Source: Pseudarthrobacter sp. NIBRBAC000502770 (GTDB taxonomy: Bacteria > Actinomycetota > Actinomycetes > Actinomycetales > Micrococcaceae). Taken from it: DNA of 64,000 nucleotides. Within the stretch, counting starts at the first letter, position 1; every line of letters starts with the position of its first letter. The notes under the pieces were generated by a model, which saw only the letters and a program-made list of their open reading frames with translations, was not told the DNA's origin and did not search any database. The DNA is taken from the NCBI RefSeq assembly GCF_006517815.1, contig NZ_CP041198.1:1-64000 (forward strand). Direction: 5' to 3'. Of this stretch, positions 50,688 to 59,462 are shown in pieces. Made by a program: the position numbers and the translations under genes.

Positions 50688-51098
50688 TCAGGGTTCCAGC
50701 GGTGGGCCGGGCTTCCGCGCAGCCACGGGTTCCGGCGCAGGCGCGTCATGGACTGTGACGAGGCCGGACACGGCTGCCCGCCCCAGCGCTGCGCAGAACC
50801 CCGTCCACAGGATCGTGCCCCACATTGCGGACCAGTGGCTGCCGGTGATGACCATGAGCGTGAGCACCCCCGTAACCAGCCCTGCCACGCCGACGGCCAC
50901 GGCGTGGAGCAGCTGGTTGCGGACGGGCCGCATGCAGATCCCGGCAACCAGCGCCAGGGGCATTCCCAGGATTAGCGCGGAGAGCGTTCCGTAGAGGTAG
51001 CCGGGGAAACCCAGGGGGAACCCGAAGACCAGGACCGTGAGGCCCGCGCCGGGAAGGAACGCGCCTGGGCCGAAGGTGACGCGGAGCGGGCGGCTCAT
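50688..51098 (-). CDS. small multi-span membrane protein
   Basis: 136 aa, with about four hydrophobic segments (LTVLVFGFPLGFPGYLYGTL, LILGMPLALVAGICM, LLHAVAVGVAGLVTGVLTLM, LWTGFCAALGRAAVS). Starts at ATG 51098, overlapping the epimerase stop (ATGA). Unknown function. Confidence 0.75.
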   Translation of the reverse strand: MSRPLRVTFGPGAFLPGAGLTVLVFGFPLGFPGYLYGTLSALILGMPLALVAGICMRPVRNQLLHAVAVGVAGLVTGVLTLMVITGSHWSAMWGTILWTGFCAALGRAAVSGLVTVHDAPAPEPVAARKPGPPLEP

Positions 51099-52018
51099 TC
51101 CCGGCCCTTGGCGATCTGCAGCAGTGCCCGGCCCAGCTCCGGCTGGCTGTAGACGAAGCCCGCGTCGAGGAGTTTCTGCGGCTGGACCCACCTGCTTTTG
51201 AGCACCAGCTCGGTTTCGGTGCGGATCAGGACGGCCCCTGCACGGAGGAGCCACGCAGGGGTGGGGAGCCCGAAGCGGGCGCCGTAGGCCCGCCGCACCA
51301 GGCGCATCATCTCCCGGTTGCTCACCACGTCCGGCGACGCCACATTAACGGGTCCGGTGACGTCGGTCCGCGCATGCAGGAAGCGGATGCTGCGGTACAG
51401 GTCCTCCACGTGGATCCAGCTGAACTTCTGCCCGCCGTCGCCCATGTGGCCGCCCAGGCCCAGCCGCGCCAGGTTGGCGAACGGCGCCAGCGCGCCGCCG
51501 CCGCGGCCCAGCACGATGGCGATCCGCAGCGGGATCTTCCGGGTGGCCGGCGTGGTGGCCGCCGCGAGGGCGGCCTCCCACGCTTTGGCCACGTCCACGG
51601 AGAACCCGGAGCCAAGCTCGCCGTCGGTTTCAGGCTGGGGGTGGTCCCTGGCATCCCGGTAGATGGTGCCGGTGCTGGCATTGAGCCAGGTCGACGGCGG
51701 CTCCGGGCATTGTGCGATGGCCCGCCCCAGGGCCTGGGTGGTGGCCACGCGCGAGTCCATGATGAGCGCCTTGTTCCGCCGGTTGTAGCGGCAGGAGACG
51801 GACCGTCCGGCGAGGTTCACCACCAGCCCGGCGCCGTTGAGCACCCGGACCATGCCGGCGTCGTCATCCCATCCGGCCGCGGCGCTGCCCGTTCCCTTGC
51901 GTCCAATGGTGCGCACGGTCCATCCGTCTTCCCGGAAGCGCCGGCGAAGGTATGTGCCGATGAAGCCGGAAGCCCCCGCCACCACAACGGTCTTTGTGCA
52001 GTCCATGTTTCCCCCCAT
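51095..52018 (-). CDS. TIGR01777-type NAD(P)-dependent epimerase
   Basis: 307 aa. A Rossmann start VVVAGASGFIGTYLRRRFRE, LVVNLAGRSVSCRYN, ALIMDSRVATTQALGRAI, TWLNASTGTIYRDARDHPQP and LGLGGHMGDGGQKFSWIHVE are the landmarks of YfcH-type epimerases. The start may be ATG 52018 or 52006. Both have an RBS. Function of the family is not established. Confidence 0.88.
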   Translation of the reverse strand: MGGNMDCTKTVVVAGASGFIGTYLRRRFREDGWTVRTIGRKGTGSAAAGWDDDAGMVRVLNGAGLVVNLAGRSVSCRYNRRNKALIMDSRVATTQALGRAIAQCPEPPSTWLNASTGTIYRDARDHPQPETDGELGSGFSVDVAKAWEAALAAATTPATRKIPLRIAIVLGRGGGALAPFANLARLGLGGHMGDGGQKFSWIHVEDLYRSIRFLHARTDVTGPVNVASPDVVSNREMMRLVRRAYGARFGLPTPAWLLRAGAVLIRTETELVLKSRWVQPQKLLDAGFVYSQPELGRALLQIAKGRE

Positions 52019-52027
52019 GTTTCTTCC

Positions 52028-52696
52028 CTAATCGCGGATGCTGCGGCTCAGGTCCAGGACGTCGTCCAGCACCTTGCTGACTCCCGGGATGCGGGCCAGT
52101 GCGAGACCGCGGGCAATGAGTGGGGCCGCACCGTCCACCAGCCTCCTGGTCCGCCGCTGGCCCTCCGAGGTGTCATAGACCCAGAAGAGGGTGATGCCCA
52201 TGTAGCAAAGCCACAGCAGCTCCGGCAGGTCGGTCCGCAGCTTCTTCGGTACGGCAGGCCTGGCCCCGTCCACGGTGCGCCTGAAGATGTCCAGGGATGC
52301 CTCGCGCGCGGGCGTGGACCGTGCTGAGAAGGGGTTCACCGGTGATGTTGGCCGGATTGCGGTGGCAACGAAGTCCGCGCCGAACCGGTGGTAAGGGGCC
52401 ATGACGTCAAGGCCGGCATGCAGCGTGGCCTTCAGGCGCTCAGCCAGGGAAGCGGTCCCGTCCAACGCTTGCGAGGCCCGTGCCGCATGCTCTGCCTGCA
52501 CCTGGATGTACAGCTCGTGGACCAGGTCATCCTTGGACGCGAAGTAGTAATAGGCGTTGCCGACGGAGGCGCCTGCCCCGGCGGCGATGGCGCGCATGGT
52601 GGTCTTCTCGAACCCGATATCTCGGAACATGCGCAGCGCCGTGTCCGCCAGCATTTGCCTGGTCTGTTCGCTCTTCGCTGCCATCGGCATCCCCAT
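52028..52696 (-). CDS. TetR-family regulator
   Basis: 222 aa. The HTH is LADTALRMFRDIGFEKTTMR, AIAAGAGASVGNAYYYFASK. The C-terminal region is that of a TetR_C variant (ELLWLCYMGITLFWVYDTSE). Twin palindromes just upstream of its start suggest autoregulation and control of the epimerase downstream, which begins 10 nt after its stop. Confidence 0.92.
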   Translation of the reverse strand: MGMPMAAKSEQTRQMLADTALRMFRDIGFEKTTMRAIAAGAGASVGNAYYYFASKDDLVHELYIQVQAEHAARASQALDGTASLAERLKATLHAGLDVMAPYHRFGADFVATAIRPTSPVNPFSARSTPAREASLDIFRRTVDGARPAVPKKLRTDLPELLWLCYMGITLFWVYDTSEGQRRTRRLVDGAAPLIARGLALARIPGVSKVLDDVLDLSRSIRD

Positions 52697-52698
52697 TC

Positions 52699-52745
52699 TT
52701 GAACATGTTCAAAAACAGTGTGCCACAGTAGTTGAACATGTTCAA
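52699..52745. promoter_or_regulatory. twin palindromic operator
   Basis: TTGAACATGTTCAA occurs perfectly at 52699-52712 and 52732-52745, 33 bp apart centre to centre (about three helical turns). The copies extend to a longer shared sequence with AAAAACAGTG / AAAAACTG. Just 2 nt upstream of the TetR start codon, it probably binds that regulator. Confidence 0.85.
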
Positions 52746-52881
52746 AAACTGTTTCCGTGCTAACCAGCCCTTCTCCTGGGGGAGCTTTGCCGCAGGGCAC
52801 GGTGCGAGAATGGCACGAGTGCTAATACAACCGGCCGCCCCGTACGGCAGGCCGGCCAACCACTCCTGAACGGATCCCTCA

Positions 52882-53643
52882 ATGACCTCCGCCCCCGGCC
52901 ACAGTGCCGTGCCCCAAACCGTCCAACCCACTGCCTCAGGTCCCGCCGCCAGATTCGCGGACATCGGATCGCCCTACTTCGGGATCATGCTGGCAGCCAT
53001 GGCAGTGGTGCTGATCCTGTCCAACATTGGAGCGTCCAAGGGGGTGGCATTCGGCCCCATCGTCACCGACGGCGGCTTCTTCCTCTTCCCGCTGGCTTAC
53101 ATCCTCGGCGACGTGATCAGTGAGGTCTACGGCTTCAAGGTGGCCCGCAAAGCCATTTTCACCACATTTGCGCTGTGCGTCTTCGCTTCCCTCTGCTACT
53201 GGGTAGTCATTGCGCTGCCCGGATTCGACGACGAGTACGGAGCTGCCAAGCAGTCCGCCCTGGAAGGGGCGCTTGGTCCCGTGCCACAAATCGTCCTGGC
53301 CTCCCTGCTGGCATTCCTGGCAGGGCAGACCATCAATTCCTGGATCCTGGTCCGGATGAAGGCCCGCACCGGGGAGAAGTCCCTATGGGCGCGGCTCATG
53401 GGATCCTCGGGCGCCGGGGAGTTTGTGGACACGCTGATCTTCTGCAGCATCGCCGCACCCGTCATCGGCATCGCCGACCCCGGCAGCTTCGTGAACTACG
53501 TGCTGGTGGGTTTCGTCTACAAGACCGTGGTGGAGTTCCTCTTCGTCCCCGTGACCTCGCTGGCCATCAACTGGGTCAAGCGTCGCGAGCCCAGTTACGG
53601 CGCCGCCGGCCACGCCGCGGAAGGGGTGACAAACGCCGCATAG
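52882..53643 (+). CDS. yhhQ: queuosine precursor transporter (YhhQ family)
   Basis: 253 aa. Six membrane segments with landmarks GGFFLFPLAYILGDVISEVY, GFKVARKAIFTTFALCVFAS, PQIVLASLLAFLAGQTINSW, IFCSIAAPVIGIADPGSFVN and VEFLFVPVTSLAINWVKRRE. YhhQ proteins import queuine, queuosine or preQ0/preQ1. Located 2 kb from tgt in this window, which supports salvage. Confidence 0.92.
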   Translation: MTSAPGHSAVPQTVQPTASGPAARFADIGSPYFGIMLAAMAVVLILSNIGASKGVAFGPIVTDGGFFLFPLAYILGDVISEVYGFKVARKAIFTTFALCVFASLCYWVVIALPGFDDEYGAAKQSALEGALGPVPQIVLASLLAFLAGQTINSWILVRMKARTGEKSLWARLMGSSGAGEFVDTLIFCSIAAPVIGIADPGSFVNYVLVGFVYKTVVEFLFVPVTSLAINWVKRREPSYGAAGHAAEGVTNAA

Positions 53644-53683
53644 CTGCCGCCCGGCGTCGTACGTTGCAACTGCTGATCGCGTG

Positions 53684-53757
53684 GGATCGCCGGAAAGCTG
53701 CCGGATCGCCGGAAATTACCGGCGACCTGGCACCATTACGGCGATTTCGCGCTCCGG
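53684..53757. repeat. GCCGGAAA-type REP-like element
   Basis: GGATCGCCGGAAA occurs at about 53695 and 53704-53716, followed by ACCGGCGA and CGGCGATTTC units that can pair with them. Between convergent yhhQ and the AbiEi-like gene. No ORF. Confidence 0.6.
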
Positions 53758-53765
53758 CCGGGTGG

Positions 53766-54704
53766 CTAGGGCCGGAGCGCCGCAAGGACACGGGCCTTGA
53801 ACTCGTGTTCGCGGAAGAGATCGGCCCATTTCACGCGCACAAAGGTCCAGCCGTCCTCGGTGAGGGCGTTCTCCCGCTGCCGTTCCTGAAACAGCACCTC
53901 GGCCGTTGGCTTGTAGTCGAAGTACTTCGTTTTCCCGTCGAATTCGAGGGCAACCTTCTTTTCCTTCCAGGCAAAATCCAGCCGGTACCGCCCGGCACGC
54001 GTCGCCACCGCGACCTGGGGCTCCGGCAGGGGAAGTTTCAGCCGCAGCAGGAGTTCGCGCGTGAGTGTCTCGCCGGCGGACTCCGAGCGCGGATCTGCGT
54101 GGGCGAGCGCCAGCCGGAGGGTCCGGATTCCGCGCCGTCCCTGCAGGCCGTCAGCCATTCTCTCCATGAGGGCCTTGTCCGCACCTAGCCGGAGGGCGTG
54201 GTCCATCAAAACCAGTGACTGCCGGTAAGCCAGCATCATGGCGCAATCCACTACCGTCCGCTCCAGCGAGGTCACCCGGAGGTTGCCGAGGGTCACCACT
54301 TCCGGCCCGGTCCAGGGACGGGTGTGGCCACGGACATCCTTGCCGAGCCGCTCGCTGGAGGGGTTTCCCGGCAGTAAAAGGTGGATCAGGTCATCAACAT
54401 CCCAAACATACAAATGGTGCAGCCGGGCGGCGGAGGTGTGGCTGTACACATAGCCGCCGGCTGAAGTGGTCAGCGTCCCGTGGGCATGGGCGTGGATCAG
54501 CTGCCTGCTGCGGACTGGCCCCGATTGCTTCTCCCACAGCTCGGCGCGGATGTAGCAGCCATGGCGGAGGCGGACCAGCTTCCCGTGGAGGGCCAGGGCC
54601 TTGATGGCCCGGGAATTGAGGCCGTGCCCGTGCAACTGTTCCGTCCGCCACAGGTTGCCGGTGCCTGGAAGAGCGGGAAGGCGTACTGTCTGCTTCGGTG
54701 TCAT
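53766..54704 (-). CDS. AbiEi-type / DUF559 protein
   Basis: 312 aa from ATG 54704. The N-terminal winged-helix domain (LWRTEQLHGHGLNSRAIKAL, HGKLVRLRHGCYIRAELWEK) resembles AbiEi antitoxins. The C-terminal part has a Vsr/DUF559-like nuclease core: RYRLDFAWKEKKVALEFDGK (D...E-x-D/K) and DGWTFVRVKWADLF. This fusion is common in actinobacteria and is thought to be defence- or mobile-element-associated, but no toxin gene (AbiEii) lies beside it. Confidence 0.8.
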   Translation of the reverse strand: MTPKQTVRLPALPGTGNLWRTEQLHGHGLNSRAIKALALHGKLVRLRHGCYIRAELWEKQSGPVRSRQLIHAHAHGTLTTSAGGYVYSHTSAARLHHLYVWDVDDLIHLLLPGNPSSERLGKDVRGHTRPWTGPEVVTLGNLRVTSLERTVVDCAMMLAYRQSLVLMDHALRLGADKALMERMADGLQGRRGIRTLRLALAHADPRSESAGETLTRELLLRLKLPLPEPQVAVATRAGRYRLDFAWKEKKVALEFDGKTKYFDYKPTAEVLFQERQRENALTEDGWTFVRVKWADLFREHEFKARVLAALRP

Positions 54705-54775
54705 TCCGACAGGGTCCCGCCGCTGCGGCACCATCGGAAGGCGCCGCCGTCGTCATGTGGAAAACGTCCCGCGTC

Positions 54776-54847
54776 CCCAGCTCGCCGGAAAGGTGCCGGA
54801 TCGACGGAAAGTTCCGGCGGGCCGGCAGCTTTCCGGCGGGTTCGACG
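54776..54847. repeat. GCCGGAAA-type REP-like element
   Basis: CTCGCCGGAAAGGTGCCGGA (54781-54800) and TTCCGGCGGG, CTTTCCGGCGGG units pair to form hairpins (GCCGGAAAG with CTTTCCGGC). Between divergent AbiEi gene and the dienelactone hydrolase pseudogene end. No gene. Confidence 0.65.
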
Positions 54848-54860
54848 GCGGCCGCCCGGC

Positions 54861-55609
54861 TTAGGCCTTCAGCGTCCCGTCCAGCAGGGCGCGCAGTTCC
54901 TGGAAGTGCCGCTCCGTGGCTTCTGGGTGGAATGCCGAGGTGTCCGCCATGGAGTAGCCGTGCGGTGCCCCGGCGTAGATCTCGTTGGATGCCTGCAGTC
55001 CCGCGGCGTGGAGCGCTTCGCCCAGACGGGCGACGGCGTCGGGGGCCATGCTCCGGTCGTGGTCCGCGTGGCCGAAGACGAACCGCGCCCGCGCGTTGCC
55101 AAGCCCCAGGTGCGGGCTGTCCGGATCCTCCGTTGCCAGGCCGCCGCCGTGGAAGCCGCCGCACGCTGCCACCACTTCGGGGTGCGATGTGGCGGTCCGG
55201 AGCGCGAGCCGGCGCCCATGCAGTAGCCGGTGGTCCCGATGGGGCCCGGCGCCACGTCGTCGAGGGCTGCCAGCGCGGAAACCCAGGCATCGATGTCCGG
55301 CAGGGCCTTGTCCGGGGTCAGCCTGCCCACCCGCGGGAAGGCAGCCTTGCCGGCGGCTTCCCGGCCCTCCTGGGTGGACATGTCACCCCCGGGGGCAAGC
55401 TCGGCGACTGTTCCTTCACGGTAGAAAACGTTGGGCGCCAGCACCACGTAGCCCCAGTCGGCAATGCGCTGGGCCATCTCCTGGATGCGCGGGCGCAGGC
55501 CGAACGCGTCCATGTAGAAGATGACTCCCGGGAACGGGCCGTTTCCGGCGGAAGGGCGGGCAACGATGGCTTCGGCACGGCCTGCAGGGGCCTGGATCTC
55601 GATGAGCAT
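54861..55609 (-). pseudogene. dienelactone hydrolase family protein, single frameshift
   Basis: The 5' frame from ATG 55609 gives MLIEIQAPAGRAEAIVARPS, VIFYMDAFGLRPRIQEMAQR and GTTGYCMGAG with the nucleophilic Cys. A single-base loss near 55207-55210 shifts the frame. Adding one C restores LALRTATSHPEVVAACGGFH in the next frame, which continues to FGHADHDRSMAPDAV (Asp), and GAPHGYSMADTSAFH (His). The catalytic triad is thus split over two frames of about 130 and 105 codons. Either a recent mutation or a sequencing error. Confidence 0.85.
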
Positions 55610-55644
55610 CTGGTCAGGATAGCGGAGGCGCCCGGGAGGCATGC

Positions 55645-56931
55645 TCAGGAGTAGTACCGGCCCAGGGTCTCTGCCTTGAAGTCGAAGAACGTGCCGGACT
55701 CGATGGCCAGCCGGGCGTCGTCCACCATCTTCACCACGAACCGCTCGTTGTGGATGGAAATCAGGGTGGCGGACACCATTTCCTTGGCCTTGAACAGGTG
55801 GTGGATGTACGCCCGCGAATAGTTGGTGCAGGCGTAGCAGTCGCAGCCCTCCTGCAGTGGCCCGAAATCGCGCTTGTACTTGGCGCCGGAGAGGTTGAAC
55901 CGGCCTTCCGGGGTGTAGAAGGCGGAGTTCCGGGCCACCCGCGTGGGGGAGACGCAGTCGAACGTGTCGGCGCCGTTTTCGATGGCCGTGAAGATGTCAT
56001 CCGGTTCGGAGATGCCCAGCAGGTGCCGCGGCTTGTCCTCCGGCAGTTCCTCGTTGCACCAGCGAACGATCGTGCCCAGGTTTTCCTTCTCCAGCGCCCC
56101 GCCGATGCCGAAGCCGTCGAACGGCATGGCGCCAAGGTCGCGGCAGGCCTTCCGGCGCAGGTCCTCGTACTGGGCGCCCTGGATCACGCCGAACAGGGCC
56201 TGGTACGGCTTGCCCGCGCGGTCCTCCGTCAGGCGGAAGTGTTCCGAGATGCACCGCTCCGCCCACAGCCGGGTGCGCTCCAGCGATTCCTCCTGGTACC
56301 GCCGGGAGTTCTGCAAGGTGGTGAGCTCGTCGAACGCGAACATGATGTCCGCGCCGATCTGGTGCTGGACCCGCATGGAGATTTCGGGGGAGAACCGGTG
56401 GCGGTCGCCGTTCAGGTGGGACTTGAACCACACGCCGTCGTCATCGATGTGCGCCAGGCGCTCTTTGCCTGGGGCCACGGCGTCATCAGGCCCGGAAGTA
56501 TCCACGGACTTCATGTCGATGACCTTCTTGAACCCCGAACCGAGGCTCATCACCTGGAATCCACCGGAATCAGTGAAGGTGGGGCCGGGCCAGTTCATGA
56601 AGGCACCCAGCCCGCCGGCCTCGTCCAGGATGTCAGGGCCCGGCTGCAGGTACAGGTGGTAGGCGTTGGCCAGCAGGGCCTGCGCGCCCAGGTCCGCCAT
56701 TGATTCAGGCAGTACGGCCTTCACCGTGGCTTTGGTCCCGACGGCGATGAACGCCGGGGTCTGGATCTCACCGTGCGGGGTGGTGATGGTCCCGGTGCGG
56801 CCCAGGAATGCCCCGCCGTTTTCAGCCTCCTGCGCGGCCGATGGCGGGCAGGACTCCGCCAGGCGGGTGCCGACCTTGAAGGAGAACTGTGATCGGGTTT
56901 CCGGCAGGGCGAAGGCGGGGTTGGCTGGCAC
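55645..56931 (-). CDS. tgt: queuine tRNA-ribosyltransferase (TGT)
   Basis: 428 aa. It exchanges guanine-34 of GUN tRNAs for a queuine-type base. GTGTITTPHGEIQTPAFIAV, TFTDSGGFQVMSLGSG (catalytic Asp), FDELTTLQNSRRYQEESLER, FDCVSPTRVARNSAFYTPEG (nucleophile Asp region) and the zinc site CDCYACTNYSRAYIHHL. About 20 extra residues precede the core. No queA, queG or preQ0 synthesis genes in the window, but yhhQ is close. Confidence 0.95.
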   Translation of the reverse strand: MPANPAFALPETRSQFSFKVGTRLAESCPPSAAQEAENGGAFLGRTGTITTPHGEIQTPAFIAVGTKATVKAVLPESMADLGAQALLANAYHLYLQPGPDILDEAGGLGAFMNWPGPTFTDSGGFQVMSLGSGFKKVIDMKSVDTSGPDDAVAPGKERLAHIDDDGVWFKSHLNGDRHRFSPEISMRVQHQIGADIMFAFDELTTLQNSRRYQEESLERTRLWAERCISEHFRLTEDRAGKPYQALFGVIQGAQYEDLRRKACRDLGAMPFDGFGIGGALEKENLGTIVRWCNEELPEDKPRHLLGISEPDDIFTAIENGADTFDCVSPTRVARNSAFYTPEGRFNLSGAKYKRDFGPLQEGCDCYACTNYSRAYIHHLFKAKEMVSATLISIHNERFVVKMVDDARLAIESGTFFDFKAETLGRYYS

Positions 56932-56985
56932 CGTACCAGTGTGCCAGCAATCCCCCGCGGCCCGTAAACGCGGGCCCCGGTACGC

Positions 56986-57711
56986 TCAGCTGGCCGGTTC
57001 TGAGGCCGGGTAGTTCGAGGCCCGCCAGGAATCCCAGGATTGCCGGATGGCGTCGAAGGCGCCGGCGCCAAGATCGTAGGTCGAGGCGATGACGAACGAG
57101 CCATCACCCTCCTCGCGGACGTCCTTGATGGCGGGATGGTCTGCCACCACCAACAGCCCCTCGCCGTGTTCCGCGTAGCTGTGCACCGTGAGCCCCACCT
57201 GGTGGCTGGTCCGGTACCAGACTTTGCCGCTGATCTCCTCACCGGTGCCGAGCGTCAGCTGGTACGGCTCACCCGGCGCCGGGAGGTCGGAGAGCCCCAG
57301 CTTGTCGATCGCGGAGCCGTTGCCCTCGGTCAGGTGCAGGAACAGGGTGTGCCGCTTGCCGTGCGGGTGGCGTTCCAGGGCGAACCGGAGCTGCTGCAGG
57401 AAGGTCAGCCAACCCTGCGTGATGTCCTCGTCCCATGCCGCCCATTCGGAGTTGTGGTCCACCGCGCCGCGGGTGACGCTGACCCGGGTACCGTCCGCAA
57501 CCGGGTGGAGCTCGAACGTGTCCCCGCCGTGCACGGTCAGGCTGGTGTGGTCCGCGGATTCCTGTACATCGGAGAAGTAGATCTCCTTGATCTCGGACTC
57601 CAGGTCTTCGGCCTGCCAGCCGTGCCACTGGGCCACCCTGGACGGTTCCCGCAGCATGGTCCAGACCTGCGGGGCGTCGGCGTTGATCACTACGCTGAGA
57701 TTGTTCGTCAT
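56986..57711 (-). CDS. SRPBCC/AHSA1-like protein
   Basis: 241 aa. MTNNLSVVINADAPQVWTML and FSDVQESADHTSLTVHGGDT, then WAAWDEDITQGWLTFLQQLR, are typical of Bet v1-like (START) fold proteins. The C-terminal half has a second similar segment (HQVGLTVHSYAEHGEGLLVV), so it may contain two repeats. Ligand unknown. Confidence 0.8.
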   Translation of the reverse strand: MTNNLSVVINADAPQVWTMLREPSRVAQWHGWQAEDLESEIKEIYFSDVQESADHTSLTVHGGDTFELHPVADGTRVSVTRGAVDHNSEWAAWDEDITQGWLTFLQQLRFALERHPHGKRHTLFLHLTEGNGSAIDKLGLSDLPAPGEPYQLTLGTGEEISGKVWYRTSHQVGLTVHSYAEHGEGLLVVADHPAIKDVREEGDGSFVIASTYDLGAGAFDAIRQSWDSWRASNYPASEPAS

Positions 57712-57793
57712 AGCCCCGAATGTACAACTCCGGCTACCCCCGGGGTAGGGCTAATTTCCCTTGCTGGAAGTTACCGGCAACGTGGCCCTGTGT

Positions 57794-58825
57794 TCAGGAG
57801 CGGACGGCCTCCAGCTCGTTGCTGATGCGCCGTTCAAGTTCGGACATGCCGATGGTTTCGGAGCCGCCGTGGGCCCGCAGGAACAGCAGGGATTCGAGCC
57901 GCAGCAGCCGCCATTCGCGCTCGGCGTCGTGGTTGGAGTTGTCGATCGAGCGGAAGATTTCCTTGTCGTACAGGTTGGGTTCATTGAGCGAGCGCTGCCG
58001 CACCTTGGCTGCCATCCGTGCCTTGAAGGCGTCCGTCTCCTGGTTTTCGGGAGTGCGGATCAGTTTCTCGTAGACCTCGGCCCGTTCGTCCTGGCCATCC
58101 TGCCGGCAGATGTAGCTGGCCAGCGCCAGGGCTGCCTCCACCGAGGTCCACCGGCCGGGGTTCCCGTCGTAGGGGAGCACGGTGATCAGGTCTGCCACCG
58201 ACAGTGCGCCGTCCGCGTCCTTGAGCGTGATGAACAGTTCGTGCGCCAGGTCGCTGAGGTCCTTCAGGCAGCTGCCGGACTTGAAGTTGACCCCCTTCGA
58301 GAGCCGGTCCGCCAGGAGCAGGACGCCCTCGGCGTCTGGGTGGGCCTCCGCGGCTGCCTCCACCACGGATTCGGGGGTGCCGTCCGGGGCGGGAATGAGC
58401 GCCAGTTCCTCCTCGCCGGGCCCGGTCACCGCGGGTGGTGCCGGGGGAAGGGGAGGGACGACGACGGCGGGCGCCACGTTGAGGGGACCGGTCCCGGCGC
58501 CGGGCTGCTCCTGCGCGCCGTTCCGGGGCATCAGGGTTTCCGCGGGTGGTGCGGCCTCGGGAAGGTCCGCCGGCAGGGGGAGCTGGGTGATGTCGTCGTG
58601 CGCGCCGTCCACCACGGTGACCATGGTGCCGATGGCCACCCGCAGTGTGCCGCCGCCGGAGAGGCTGGCCAGGACCAGTGCGGGGGAGCCGAAGTCGTCG
58701 TGCTCAAGCTCCACCTGGTCGATTTCGGCAGTGCGCCGGCCGTCGGGGAGGAGGATGTGGCTGCCGGTGGTCAGAGATCCAGCCTGCTGTTCACGGTGGT
58801 GCCTGGCGGCTGGTGATTCGGTCAT
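57794..58825 (-). CDS. conserved actinobacterial protein of unknown function
   Basis: 343 aa. An N-terminal ~90-residue part (LLPDGRRTAEIDQVELEHDD, VAIGTMVTVVDG) precedes a Pro/Ala linker (PPLPPAPPAVTGPGEE) and a helical C-terminal domain (GVNFKSGSCLKDLSDLAHEL, ASYICRQDGQDERAEVYEKL, IDNSNHDAEREWRLLRLESL). Close relatives seem confined to Micrococcales. I believe this is a DUF family but cannot assign a function. Confidence 0.7.
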   Translation of the reverse strand: MTESPAARHHREQQAGSLTTGSHILLPDGRRTAEIDQVELEHDDFGSPALVLASLSGGGTLRVAIGTMVTVVDGAHDDITQLPLPADLPEAAPPAETLMPRNGAQEQPGAGTGPLNVAPAVVVPPLPPAPPAVTGPGEEELALIPAPDGTPESVVEAAAEAHPDAEGVLLLADRLSKGVNFKSGSCLKDLSDLAHELFITLKDADGALSVADLITVLPYDGNPGRWTSVEAALALASYICRQDGQDERAEVYEKLIRTPENQETDAFKARMAAKVRQRSLNEPNLYDKEIFRSIDNSNHDAEREWRLLRLESLLFLRAHGGSETIGMSELERRISNELEAVRS

Positions 58826-58913
58826 GGGAGTCCTTAAGTTCTCTTGCGGTCCGCCCTACAGTCTACAAAGGCGGGCACTCAAAACCGGGGACCCCCACGT
58901 CCCGGCGGGGTGG

Positions 58914-59453
58914 TCAGAAGCCCACGCCTGCAAACGCCAGGGCCTGCCGGATCAGGCCGCCGCGGCCGCCGGAGAACTCCATCTGCACGCCGGGGCTGAG
59001 GACTTCCTCCGGGGTCATCCAGGTCAGTTCGAGGGCGTCCTGGCGCGGCTCGCACTCGCCCGTCACCGGGATCACGTAGGCCAGCGACACGGCGTGTTGC
59101 CGCTCGTCCGTGAAGCCGGTCTGGGACGGCGCGGGGAAATATTCAGCCACAGTGAACGGCACGGGGCTCAGCGGCAGCTGCGGGAACGCCAGGGGGCCCA
59201 GGTCCTTTTCCATGTGCCGGAGCAGGGCGGCGCGGATGGTTTCGCGGTAGATCACACGGCCGGAAACCAGGGAGCGCACCATGGTCCCGTCCGCGTCCGC
59301 CTGCAACAGCGTTCCCACCTCGTTGACGTATCCCAGCGGGTCCAGCCTGACCGGTACTGCCTCTACGTACACCATGGGCAGCCGCCCGCGCGCCTCAAAG
59401 AGGTCTTCTTCGGAGAGCCAGCCGGGATTCGGGTCAGGTGTGCGCACGTTCAT
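58914..59453 (-). CDS. NUDIX-like protein (DUF4916 type)
   Basis: 179 aa. WLSEEDLFEARGRLPMVYVE, LGYVNEVGTLLQADADGTMV and LALVIPVTGEC-like YVIPVTGECEPRQDALELTW are characteristic. A standard Nudix box (GX5EX7REUXEEXGU) is not intact, so hydrolase activity is uncertain. Confidence 0.75.
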   Translation of the reverse strand: MNVRTPDPNPGWLSEEDLFEARGRLPMVYVEAVPVRLDPLGYVNEVGTLLQADADGTMVRSLVSGRVIYRETIRAALLRHMEKDLGPLAFPQLPLSPVPFTVAEYFPAPSQTGFTDERQHAVSLAYVIPVTGECEPRQDALELTWMTPEEVLSPGVQMEFSGGRGGLIRQALAFAGVGF

Positions 59454-59462
59454 GCTTAAGTT

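Noticed and set aside
49741..50690. A TPP riboswitch near the ThiD-like gene
   Set aside because: No THI-box CTGAGA ... ACCTGA pair upstream of 50616.
52746..52881. A preQ1 riboswitch upstream of yhhQ
   Set aside because: No compact pseudoknot hairpin plus A-rich tail is visible.
53766..54704. A complete AbiE toxin-antitoxin system
   Set aside because: Only the AbiEi-like/DUF559 protein is present. No AbiEii nucleotidyltransferase toxin next to it.
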